From Candidatus Dormiibacterota bacterium (lineage in GTDB: Bacteria; Chloroflexota; Dormibacteria; Aeolococcales; Aeolococcaceae), in the NCBI GenBank assembly GCA_003136295.1, contig PLDZ01000082.1, positions 812 through 12,113 on the forward strand: 11,302 bases of DNA, given 5' to 3'. Each line of letters opens with the position of its first letter. The first letter of the stretch is position 1. Positions 1-6,483 of this stretch are shown here, piece after piece. The position numbers and the translations under genes were made by a program. Under the pieces are notes generated by a model, which worked only from the letters and a program-made list of their open reading frames with translations, made no database searches and had not been told where the DNA came from.

Positions 1-2
1 TC

Positions 3-1487
3 GCATCGACGTGCGTAATTGCGCTACGCGAGATCCCGCGGTTCGCGGTGCCCGGGCTGATCCTCCTGTGGATCGTCGCCGCGCTGGGCGTCGCGGGAGT
101 TGTCGAATCCGAACGCGCAGCGGCAGGTGTCGGATGGGCGGCGGTGTTCTCGACGTCATTGGGCGCGGTCGTCGTCGAGAGGCTCGCCGCGCTGGTGCTG
201 ATCGCTGGAGGAATTGCGGCCACGCTCATCGCTCGTGCGACAGCGCGACGCATCGGTATCGGCCTCGCCGGCCTCGGTGCCGCGGCATCCATGTGGGTCG
301 ACGTCGCGGCGAGCCACGCCGGTGCTCAGGCTCCGGTTGCAGTGAACCTCGTTGCTCAGTGGGCGCACGTGGTCGCGACCGGAGTCTGGATCGGCGGGCT
401 GCTCGCGCTGGTCCTTGCCGTTCGCGGAGCGCCCTCCGAGGTGAAGGGACAGGCGGTGCGACGCTTCTCGGCGGCTGCCGGTGTCGCCATCGTCGTGGTC
501 GCAGTGACCGGGACATTCCGAGCGGTGATCGAGATCGGGTCCGTCGACAAGCTCTTCAGCACCGCCTTCGGTGTGCTCGTGCTGGTGAAGGTCGCGCTCT
601 TCGTCGTGCTCGCAGGGCTCGGCGCCATCAACCGCTTCGGCAACGTGCCGCGAGCACCGAGAGTCCTACGCGGTTTGCGCCGGATCGCCTCGACGGAGAT
701 CGTCGTCGGTGCGGCGGTTGTGCTCGTCGCCGCCGCGCTTGTGAATGTCGCACCGCCGGTTGCGTCAGCGGCGCTGGTGACGAGCGCGCAACCGGCGGTG
801 CTCGTGGTGAGCGGGAGTGATTTCGCCACCACTGTCAAAGTCCGTCTCGCAGTGTCACCCGGCTCGGCGGGGTTCAACGAATTCGCGCTTCGCCTGACCG
901 ACTACGACACGGGCGCGACCGTGCACGCGAGCTCCGTGCAGCTCGAGTTCGTGCAGCCGCTCCGGCCGCAGCTCGGTCAGTCAACGCTCTTGCTCAAACG
1001 ACGGCCCGACGGAAGCTTTGCGGCTCGTGGGGGCAACCTTGCGGTGGCGGGAATCTGGGAGGTTGCGGTGATCATCGACAACGCCAACCAATCCACCGAA
1101 GTCCACTTGCAGCTGACCACCATCACTCCGGCGCCGATCGTCACCGCCACTCGGTTCAATGGACTGCCGACGCTGTACTCGATCCAGCTCCAGAACGGCT
1201 GGCTCGCGCAGGTCTACATCGATCCAGACAGACCGGGCGACGATGAGTTTCACGTCACCTTCTTCACCAGCTCGAACGAGACGAGCGAGATACGGATCGC
1301 GACGGCCACCATCGGGATGACCGCCGTCGGAGGCACGCCAACCATCCTGGTGAGCCGCAGGCTCGATCCCATCGGCCACTTCGTCGCTGACGCCACCATT
1401 CCACCCGGCGCCACGCGCTACGACATCATCGCCACCACGCAGACCGGCGTTCCCATCGCGACCTACGTGACCATCACCCCCGGGTGA
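3..1487 (+). CDS. CopD-family copper transport/resistance membrane protein, 5'-truncated
   Basis: The frame is open to the left edge of the window, so the gene very likely begins upstream; the first start codon inside is GTG at 48, and residue numbers here count from it. Roughly the first 235 residues are hydrophobic helices with CopD hallmarks: a conserved His in ASHAGA (H90), the AHVVATGVWIGGL segment (H107), a KVALF..LG..NR helix around 181-196 and RR.ASTE before the last helix near 210-232. Residues about 250-479 form a soluble, beta-rich, Thr/Val-rich region with FNEFALRLTDYDTG (276-289) and a GIWEVAVII strand (335-343), resembling YtkA/FixH-like domains often attached to actinobacterial CopD proteins. 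The usual N-terminal CopC-like domain, if present, lies outside the window. CopD proteins sit in the cytoplasmic membrane and are linked to copper import or tolerance; the metal is inferred here. The gene converges on the hydrolase gene, with 9 nt between stop codons. Confidence 0.85.
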   Translation, partial: ASTCVIALREIPRFAVPGLILLWIVAALGVAGVVESERAAAGVGWAAVFSTSLGAVVVERLAALVLIAGGIAATLIARATARRIGIGLAGLGAAASMWVDVAASHAGAQAPVAVNLVAQWAHVVATGVWIGGLLALVLAVRGAPSEVKGQAVRRFSAAAGVAIVVVAVTGTFRAVIEIGSVDKLFSTAFGVLVLVKVALFVVLAGLGAINRFGNVPRAPRVLRGLRRIASTEIVVGAAVVLVAAALVNVAPPVASAALVTSAQPAVLVVSGSDFATTVKVRLAVSPGSAGFNEFALRLTDYDTGATVHASSVQLEFVQPLRPQLGQSTLLLKRRPDGSFAARGGNLAVAGIWEVAVIIDNANQSTEVHLQLTTITPAPIVTATRFNGLPTLYSIQLQNGWLAQVYIDPDRPGDDEFHVTFFTSSNETSEIRIATATIGMTAVGGTPTILVSRRLDPIGHFVADATIPPGATRYDIIATTQTGVPIATYVTITPG

Positions 1488-1496
1488 TGAGCCTGG

Positions 1497-1511
1497 TCAG
1501 CGGATCGCTGA
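1497..1511. terminator. Short perfect inverted repeat at the convergent copD/hydrolase junction
   Basis: TCAGCG-GAT-CGCTGA is a perfect 6-bp stem with a 3-nt loop between two converging genes, and it includes the stop codon of the minus-strand hydrolase. Outer AGC/GCT bases could extend the stem across a bulge. There is no T-tract on either side, so an intrinsic terminator is only a weak possibility. Confidence 0.22.
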
Positions 1512-2309
1512 GCTGATCAGATCGGCGACCACCGCCGGCTGCTCGAGATATGGGAGGTGGGCCATACCCTCGAACACCTCATAGCGCGACCTGGGGAGCC
1601 AGTCAGCGAGCTCCTTCGATCGAGCGATGATGAAGGGGAGATCGAGGTCCCCGCACGCGACGGTCACGGGCACGCCGATCTCTTCCAGCCTCGACCACGC
1701 GGCGATGCCGCTCTTCCCGGATTCCTCGGGGATCTCGTTCTTCAGCGCGATCGCGTTCATCGCAAGTGCGAGTTCTCGCGCCGGTCCGGACACTCGGCCC
1801 TCGGGCCCGCTCGGGCCGTCAAGCCAGAGCCACATCTCGATCCGGTTGATCTCGTCGATCTCACCGCTGGTCTGTGCGGCTTCCCACAGACGCACGAGTC
1901 GGTCGGTGTCGGCGTCGAACACGCTCGGCTCGGGCGCGCCGCTGACGGCCGGGGCCAGCAGCACGAGGCCTGCCACCCGTTCCGGCGACGCCAGGACGGC
2001 GTCGATGGCAATCTCGCCGCCCATCGAACTGCCGACCAGCCACACGGGCCCGGTCGCCACACGGTCGAGCACCGAATTGAGGTCGTCGAGATGTGAGAAG
2101 CCGTAGGTGACCCCCGACGTCGCTCCATAGCCGCGCATGTCATAGGCGATGACGCCGGTCACCGGTTGCAGCGCATCCGCGACCGCGTGCCACGACCGAC
2201 GATCGGTCACGCCCGAATGGAGCAGCACGACCGGCTGCCCGTCGCCTGGCCAGCGCTCGGCCGCAAGGGTGGCGGTGCCGGACTGCACGGTGAACTTCTC
2301 TGACGCCAC
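1497..2309 (-). CDS. Alpha/beta-fold hydrolase
   Basis: This 270-residue protein has the typical size and layout of a cytoplasmic alpha/beta hydrolase (esterase, lactonase or C-C hydrolase group). Visible elements are the oxyanion-hole strand VVLLHSG (27-33), the YDMRGYGAT segment (56-64) and the nucleophile elbow G-S-S-M-G (93-97) with S95 as nucleophile. The acid is probably D221 or D223 in ACGDLD, and the catalytic His is H251 in GMAHLPYLEQP. A cap region rich in acidic residues and Trp lies between about 130 and 205. The start is a GTG with only a weak GGCGGG ahead of it. No signal peptide is seen. The gene is divergent from the VOC gene, with 151 nt between the starts. The fold and catalytic triad are clear, but the substrate cannot be read from sequence. 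Related families include 3-oxoadipate enol-lactonase-like proteins, but nothing nearby supports that activity specifically. Confidence 0.93.
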   Translation of the reverse strand: MASEKFTVQSGTATLAAERWPGDGQPVVLLHSGVTDRRSWHAVADALQPVTGVIAYDMRGYGATSGVTYGFSHLDDLNSVLDRVATGPVWLVGSSMGGEIAIDAVLASPERVAGLVLLAPAVSGAPEPSVFDADTDRLVRLWEAAQTSGEIDEINRIEMWLWLDGPSGPEGRVSGPARELALAMNAIALKNEIPEESGKSGIAAWSRLEEIGVPVTVACGDLDLPFIIARSKELADWLPRSRYEVFEGMAHLPYLEQPAVVADLISSAIR

Positions 2310-2460
2310 CCGCCCATTCTGACCGGAGGATGGTCGCGACGTGCTCAGCCTGGTCGAGCGGAGCCGGGATGGTGTGAACCGTCACGACGTTGTTGAGAAG
2401 CGAGCGCGGTTGGCCGATGACGCCGGCCGCATCCACTCCGCGATGCAATGATTCCTGGCG

Positions 2461-2847
2461 ATGACTGTCGACGACGACGAGGACTCCAACCAGTCGCTCA
2501 GACCGGTTCGGGGACAGGTGTCCTACCTGCAGATCCCAGCCATCAACGTGCAGCGATCAGCGGAGTTTTACGCACGGGTCTTCGGCTGGCATGTCGATCA
2601 CCCCCATCCCGGGTTCGATGCCCCAGGCCTCATCGGTCAGTGGGTGACAGACAGGCCCCCGACGCCGAATGCGGGGATGCTGCCCTGGCTGCACGTCGAC
2701 AGCATGAACGAGACCATGAAGCTCGTTCGCGCGCACGGCGGTGAGGTGCTCGAGCATCCGACACCGGACGGCCCGGAGCGGCTTCTGTCGACGGTGCGCG
2801 ACCCTGCCGGCAACGTCCTCGGCCTGGTGCAACTCGTCGCCCGCTGA
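2461..2847 (+). CDS. VOC superfamily (glyoxalase/bleomycin-resistance-fold) protein
   Basis: This is a 128-residue single-domain VOC protein. It shows the first beta-alpha-beta unit YLQIPAINVQRSAEFYARVFGW (22-43), the second-unit entry WLHVDSMNETMKLV (76-89) with its GGEV strand (93-96), and the terminal RDPAGNVLGLVQ (113-124). VOC proteins use paired units to build a metal or ligand site; members include dioxygenases, glyoxalases, epimerases and antibiotic-binding proteins. The first-ligand position reads Q24 where related proteins often have Glu or His. H78 is kept, and the final strand ends G-L-V-Q without an obvious Glu, so a classical four-ligand metal site is doubtful. An in-frame TGA at 2449-2451 makes the ATG at 2461 the first ATG available; its ribosome binding site is poor. 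The gene converges on the small zinc-ribbon ORF with a 14-nt gap. Function is unassigned. Confidence 0.9.
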   Translation: MTVDDDEDSNQSLRPVRGQVSYLQIPAINVQRSAEFYARVFGWHVDHPHPGFDAPGLIGQWVTDRPPTPNAGMLPWLHVDSMNETMKLVRAHGGEVLEHPTPDGPERLLSTVRDPAGNVLGLVQLVAR

Positions 2848-2855
2848 CCGCGGGC
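2839..2855. terminator. GC-only hairpin at the end of the VOC gene
   Basis: GCCCGC-TGACC-GCGGGC forms a perfect 6-bp all-GC stem with a 5-nt loop, spanning the VOC stop codon at a convergent gene junction. No run of T follows on either strand. It could help end transcription or shield the 3' end, but such stems also arise by chance in GC-rich DNA. Confidence 0.27.
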
Positions 2856-2861
2856 TGCGAT

Positions 2862-3029
2862 TCAGCTGGCCAGGAGGACGCTCGGATGAGCGACGTGGCG
2901 ATGCCCGCACACGACGCACTTCAACTGGGCGCGGACTGGGCGGACCCGTTGCGTTTGCCGGTATTCCGCTCGCTGGAAATGGACTGTCAACGGGATGAGC
3001 CTGGCTGCGCCGCACCGAGCACACCGCAT
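2862..3029 (-). CDS. Small two-CxxC zinc-ribbon protein, hypothetical
   Basis: Translation from the ATG at 3029 gives 55 residues beginning MRCARCGAARLIPLT and containing a second knuckle, KCVVCGHRH, so C3/C6 and C38/C41 form a four-cysteine zinc-ribbon pattern. Two CxxCG knuckles separated by a basic linker (R/Q-rich, about 19-37) are what small zinc-binding proteins of high-GC bacteria look like, and 42 of 55 codons end in G or C, as expected for a coding frame here. The frame stays open upstream: an ATG at 3089, with a GAGGGGA about 11 nt before it and 16 nt past the chrA stop, would give 75 residues. The extra N-terminus looks unstructured, so I prefer the short form even though its ribosome binding site is poor. 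The position just behind chrA suggests co-transcription. Function is unknown. A rival plus-strand ORF overlaps it. Confidence 0.5.
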   Translation of the reverse strand: MRCARCGAARLIPLTVHFQRAEYRQTQRVRPVRAQLKCVVCGHRHVAHPSVLLAS

Positions 3030-3105
3030 CTGACGGTCGTCGTTCGTGCGTGTCACGCGCGGTATTTTGCCAGGGCATCGCTCGGGCATGTCAACCCGCT
3101 TCCCC

Positions 3106-4290
3106 TCATAGCGAAGCTCCTGCGAGGGCCACGGCGACACCGATCACTCCGCACAGGACGAGCGCACTGACCACGCTTCGATGCACGACAAACAGCCATA
3201 TCAGCGCAATGGCGAGCAGAGGAATCTGCCATGCCGCCTGAAAGGCGAGACCAAGCGAGATGGTCGAACCCGCAATCGCGCCGATGACTGAGGGGCCTGC
3301 GCCGGTGAGGAACGATTGAATCTCGGCGTTAGTCCGGATCTGGTCGAATCGCGGGGCGCCCGCGAGCACGAAGATGAAGGAGGGGGCGAAGACCACGCCA
3401 ACGGCGAGCAAGCCGCCGGCGATGCCGGCTGCGGCGTAGCCCACCACCGCCACGGTCAGGACGACCGGCCCCGGCGTGATCTGGCCAAGAGCCACGGCGT
3501 CGAGAAATTGAGCGCCGGTCATCCAGTGGTAGGTGTTCACGGCATCGTGTTGCATGAGCGGGACGATCACGAAGCCACCCCCATATGACAGAGCGCCAAC
3601 CTTGAAGGCCACCCACGCGAGAGCGCCGAGGCCGCCGATCGTTAACGTATGGATCAGCGCGGCTGGGAGCAACGCCGTCATCGATCGCGGCGGTGACAGG
3701 CCCCTTCCCTGACGGCGGATGATGATTTCGACGAGCCCGCACCCGAGCAGCACTACGACGAGGAAGGGTCCGATGCTCACCGCGGCGGCCGCGCCGATCA
3801 CGGCATAGGCGATCCACCGCCCCTGCTCCGTCCGGCGGGTGCCGACTCGCCTCCAGCTCGACGGCGTCAGGTCCAAGGCTGCGCGCAACGCGACCGCCGG
3901 CACCGCGGCGCCTGCGCCGGCAGCTGCGCCGAGAATCCAGGCCGGCGGGTTCGCTGCCAAAAAGAAAGCGGAGAGAGCAAGGATCAGCACCATTCCTGGA
4001 GCGATGAAACACGTCCCTCCCAGGATTGCGCCGGGCGCGCCGCGTAGCCGCCATGCGCACAAGATCGCCAGCTGCGTCGAGGCCGGACCTGGAAGCAGGC
4101 TCGTGGCCGAGACGCCGTCCTCGAACTCCTGCGCGTCGAGCCAGCGTCGTTCCGAGACGCACATCCGGCGCAACAAGGCGATGTGCGCCGGTGGACCGCC
4201 AAACCCGATGCAACCGATGCGGATCCATTCGCGAGCAATGACCGCGAGGGAAACCCGGTCGCGGATGTCCGCGCGGCTGCGCTCGACCAC
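3106..4290 (-). CDS. chrA: ChrA-type chromate transporter, two-domain (long-chain CHR) form
   Basis: This 394-residue polytopic membrane protein consists of two homologous CHR domains, the usual length for long-chain ChrA. The first domain carries FGGPPAHIALL (30-40) and LLPGPASTQL (65-74). The second carries the matching YGGGFVIVPLM (236-246) and ALGQITPGPVVLTVAVVGY (267-285). About ten hydrophobic segments are visible, with a basic loop near 146-158 and another near 192-203. Characterised family members expel chromate across the cytoplasmic membrane using the proton motive force; some CHR proteins have other or unknown substrates, so chromate is a family-based assignment. The start is GTG, supported by an in-frame TGA about 20 nt upstream and no other start codon nearby. 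It follows the GntR-family gene on the same strand with a 46-nt gap, so the two may share a transcript. No other chromate or sulfate gene is in view. Confidence 0.94.
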   Translation of the reverse strand: MVERSRADIRDRVSLAVIAREWIRIGCIGFGGPPAHIALLRRMCVSERRWLDAQEFEDGVSATSLLPGPASTQLAILCAWRLRGAPGAILGGTCFIAPGMVLILALSAFFLAANPPAWILGAAAGAGAAVPAVALRAALDLTPSSWRRVGTRRTEQGRWIAYAVIGAAAAVSIGPFLVVVLLGCGLVEIIIRRQGRGLSPPRSMTALLPAALIHTLTIGGLGALAWVAFKVGALSYGGGFVIVPLMQHDAVNTYHWMTGAQFLDAVALGQITPGPVVLTVAVVGYAAAGIAGGLLAVGVVFAPSFIFVLAGAPRFDQIRTNAEIQSFLTGAGPSVIGAIAGSTISLGLAFQAAWQIPLLAIALIWLFVVHRSVVSALVLCGVIGVAVALAGASL

Positions 4291-4336
4291 GTTGCGAAGC
4301 TTATGGATTCAGGGTCGAGTCCCTTCCTGGAGCTTC

Positions 4337-5068
4337 CTAGGGTTGCGTACGGAGAACTGACTCCCGCAGAGCAGCCCAGGGCCGCTCGCGTTCCTGTGAA
4401 TCGATCGCCCATTGCAGGGTCTCGAGGACGTGCCCGAGATGTTCCGCCATCGCGGCGTCGCAAGCATCCGAGTCGTGCGCCGCGATCGCTGCGGCAATCG
4501 CCTCATGCTCCCGGAGCGATTGCTCTGGACGGCCCGGCCGGAGGATGGTGCCGTACTGGGATCGGATGCTCTGGGATTTGAGCGTGACCAGCATTTTGAA
4601 GGCCACCTGGTTGTCGGAGATCCTCCAGATCCGCCGGTGGAGCTGCGCATTGAGCTGCATGTAGCCGAGCGTGTCGGCGTCACGCAGGCGCTCATGCATC
4701 GTCGCCAGGATGGCTCGAAGGTCGGCAACGTCGCTGCTCGTCGCCCGATGAGCGGCGCTGCGAGCGAGGAGCCTTTCCAGTGCGTTGCGCACCTGTTCGA
4801 TCTCGAGAGCCTCTCTGGCTGAGATCAGTCGGACCCGTGCACCCCGGTGAGGCTCCCTGACGATGAGCCCTTCTTGATCCAGCACCGCCAGGGCGGCGCG
4901 GATGGCGGTACGCCCCGCGCCAAATCGAACCGCGAGGTCCGCTTCGACGAGGCGCTCGTTCGGCTGGAACTCGCCACTGACGATTGCCTGGCGAAGCCGG
5001 TCGCACAGGTCGTTGGTCGTCCGCACGCGCGGTTCGTCCGGATCGGAGGCAGGGGCTAGATTGTTCAC
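4337..5068 (-). CDS. GntR-family transcriptional regulator, FadR subfamily with FCD domain
   Basis: This 243-residue DNA-binding regulator has an N-terminal winged helix (about 15-83) with the GntR signature LRQAIVSGEFQPNERLVEADLA and the recognition-helix region FGAGRTAIRAALAVLDQEGLI (49-69), followed by the wing PHRGARVR. An all-helical FCD ligand-binding domain covers about 88-225. The metal-site positions of FCD domains are present as N140 (often Asp), H144, H188 and H210, so a bound metal that coordinates an organic-acid effector is likely. The start is GTG within a TTGTTCACAA palindrome; no good ribosome binding site precedes it. It is divergent from the importer/catabolic operon, and FCD regulators commonly repress adjacent uptake and degradation genes until a carboxylate effector binds. 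Control of that operon, and of itself, is therefore my inference. The effector is unknown. Confidence 0.95.
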   Translation of the reverse strand: MNNLAPASDPDEPRVRTTNDLCDRLRQAIVSGEFQPNERLVEADLAVRFGAGRTAIRAALAVLDQEGLIVREPHRGARVRLISAREALEIEQVRNALERLLARSAAHRATSSDVADLRAILATMHERLRDADTLGYMQLNAQLHRRIWRISDNQVAFKMLVTLKSQSIRSQYGTILRPGRPEQSLREHEAIAAAIAAHDSDACDAAMAEHLGHVLETLQWAIDSQERERPWAALRESVLRTQP

Positions 5069-5095
5069 AACATTGTCGCTAGTATTGCCGACAAT
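5060..5095. promoter_or_regulatory. Candidate GntR/FCD operator cluster in the divergent regulator/operon region
   Basis: Three nested symmetric elements lie here: TTGT-TC-ACAA (5061-5070), overlapping the regulator's GTG; ATTGTCG-N10-CGACAAT (5072-5078 and 5089-5095); and the tighter ATTG-CCGA-CAAT (5084-5095). Short ATTGT/ACAAT half-sites match the style of FadR/VanR-subfamily operators. A TAGTAT hexamer at 5080-5085, inside the large palindrome, could be a -10 element for the plus-strand operon, though no convincing -35 lies at the usual spacing. The region between the two genes is only about 65 nt, so both promoters must overlap these sites. The repeats are visible; the binding is inferred. 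Confidence 0.5.
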
Positions 5096-5121
5096 CTTCG
5101 CCAGCCGCGCCCAGGGGCGCT

Positions 5122-5127
5122 AGGAGG
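5122..5127 (+). promoter_or_regulatory. Strong ribosome binding site of the substrate-binding protein gene
   Basis: AGGAGG is a full Shine-Dalgarno match. It lies 6 nt before the ATG at 5134 but only 3 nt before the in-frame GTG at 5131, so it favours the ATG. An ATG at 5129 is out of frame and runs straight into TGA. It is the clearest Shine-Dalgarno site of the operon, consistent with high demand for the binding protein. Confidence 0.7.
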
Positions 5128-5133
5128 CATGTG

Positions 5134-6456
5134 ATGCTCGCAAGCCATCATCGGGTCGGCAGAGGGGCAGGGGTCCTCTTCGCGATGCTCACGCTGGCAC
5201 TTGCCGCCTGCGGGAGCTCGTCCACCCCGAGCGGGTCGTCGAGCAAATCGTCCCTGCTCATCGGCGTCATCGCGCCCTTCACCGGGCCGGACGCCGCGCT
5301 TGGTCCCGCATATTTCGCCGCGTGCCTGCCGGCAGCGCGAGCCATCAACAACGCGGGCGGTGTCATGGGGCACACGGTGAGCTGCAAGGAGTTTGACACT
5401 CGTGGTGAGCCTGCGGATGCGGTCCCAGCCGCCCAGCAGATGGTGGCCAGCAACTCCAACCTCATGGCCGTCGTCGGTTGCACGTCGGACGAGGCCGCGA
5501 GTGTCGCGCCGATCCTCGACCAGGCGCACATCCCGATGTTCTGCATGACCGGCCAGTCGGAGTTCAATAAGACGTCATTCACCTACTTCCATCGACTGGT
5601 CCCCCCCGATGAATTCGACGCCTTCGCGATGGTGGGCAGCGCGCTGGATCACTTCATGTACAAGCGGGTCGCGCTCGTGTTCGGCAATGACATCGGGTCC
5701 CAGGCATTCGTCGGCCCGGCAATGCGAGCCTTGCAGGGCCTCGGCGCCACCGTGACCATCAACCAGGCGATCGCGCTCGGTCAGCCCTCGTATCGAACCG
5801 AGGTGACCGCCATGCTGAATACCCATCCGGATGTGATCTTCACCGAGGCACTCGGACCGACCGACGCCACCTACATGGCCGAGGTCAAGCAGCTGAACAA
5901 CAACACGATGCTGCCCTTCATGGGAACGTCGGCGACCATCGACCCCGTGTGGTTCGCGGCGGTCACCGGCGCGATCGGTGTTCAGACGGTGGTCGCCAAG
6001 TTCACCGCCGTCGACCTCGGCGTGAGCTTCAGCGGGCCCGGATACGACGAGTTCAAGACCAACCTCGACGCGGTCGCGTCGCAGTTCCCTGACGCCCCGA
6101 AGTACTCGCAGCGTGGCGCGACACTCCACCTCTATGACGGCATCATCCAGGCGGCGCTCGCCATGGACGAGACCAAGAGCCTCGACCCGACCGTGTACAA
6201 CCCGGTCATCCACGACGTCGGCAACGGGGTCGCCGGGGCGGTCACCGTGAACACCTATTCGGCGGGCGTGGCCGCGATCAAGAACGGCCAGAAGGTTCGC
6301 TGGGTCGGAGCCGGTGGTCTGACCAACTACAACCAGTACAACAACTCGCAGCAGGGGTACATCCTGGTTCGGTATGACGCCTCGGGCAACGAGATCACGA
6401 TTGGCACCCTCACTCAGGCACAGACCGCAGCCATCATCGCGGCGGGTGGTGGCTGA
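5134..6456 (+). CDS. HAAT-family (Liv-type) ABC transporter substrate-binding lipoprotein
   Basis: This 440-residue type I periplasmic-binding-fold protein is the receptor of the importer encoded next. The N-terminus has basic residues, a hydrophobic stretch and the lipobox L-A-A-C with C26 as the lipidated cysteine, followed by a Ser/Gly/Pro linker (27-40). The mature domain opens with LLIGVIAPFTGPDAALGP, continues through AINNAGGVMGHTV and AVVGCTSDEAASVAPI, and reaches GQSEF, the order of ligand-contact loops in Liv-type receptors. C64 and C84 sit roughly where LivJ-type proteins have a disulfide; C116 and C137 are additional. ATG at 5134 is chosen over GTG at 5131 by ribosome-binding-site spacing. 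Liv-type receptors bind amino acids but also aromatic acids, amides, urea and other solutes. With the downstream FAH-fold and aldolase-like genes, an organic or aromatic acid is my inference. It is followed by livH-like after 27 nt. Confidence 0.95.
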   Translation: MLASHHRVGRGAGVLFAMLTLALAACGSSSTPSGSSSKSSLLIGVIAPFTGPDAALGPAYFAACLPAARAINNAGGVMGHTVSCKEFDTRGEPADAVPAAQQMVASNSNLMAVVGCTSDEAASVAPILDQAHIPMFCMTGQSEFNKTSFTYFHRLVPPDEFDAFAMVGSALDHFMYKRVALVFGNDIGSQAFVGPAMRALQGLGATVTINQAIALGQPSYRTEVTAMLNTHPDVIFTEALGPTDATYMAEVKQLNNNTMLPFMGTSATIDPVWFAAVTGAIGVQTVVAKFTAVDLGVSFSGPGYDEFKTNLDAVASQFPDAPKYSQRGATLHLYDGIIQAALAMDETKSLDPTVYNPVIHDVGNGVAGAVTVNTYSAGVAAIKNGQKVRWVGAGGLTNYNQYNNSQQGYILVRYDASGNEITIGTLTQAQTAAIIAAGGG

Positions 6457-6483
6457 GTTACAGATCGGTCGGGGGCGGCGGCG

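Noticed and set aside
11..820. Plus-strand ORF of 269 codons in another frame of the copD-like gene
   Set aside because: It is extremely Arg/Gly/Cys-rich with no hydrophobic pattern. The CopD frame is open across the same region with conserved helices.
2886..3170. Plus-strand ORF of 94 codons with AGGAGG at 2872-2877, 8 nt before its ATG
   Set aside because: The ribosome binding site is good, but the product matches no family I recognise, it runs antisense into the end of chrA, and the opposite strand encodes a coherent double-CxxC pattern. Kept as a rival to the zinc-ribbon ORF.
3329..4228. Minus-strand ORF of 299 codons inside chrA
   Set aside because: It is a frame-shifted reading of the chrA strand, Arg-rich with no motifs, while the chrA frame has all family signatures.
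4291..4336. GAAGCT...AGCTTC inverted repeat and a small GGG-N6-CCC hairpin between the regulator and chrA genes
   Set aside because: The outer arms are only 6 bp, more than 30 nt apart and centred on a HindIII-type palindrome. The inner hairpin is too weak and lacks a T-tract, so I do not call a terminator or attenuator.
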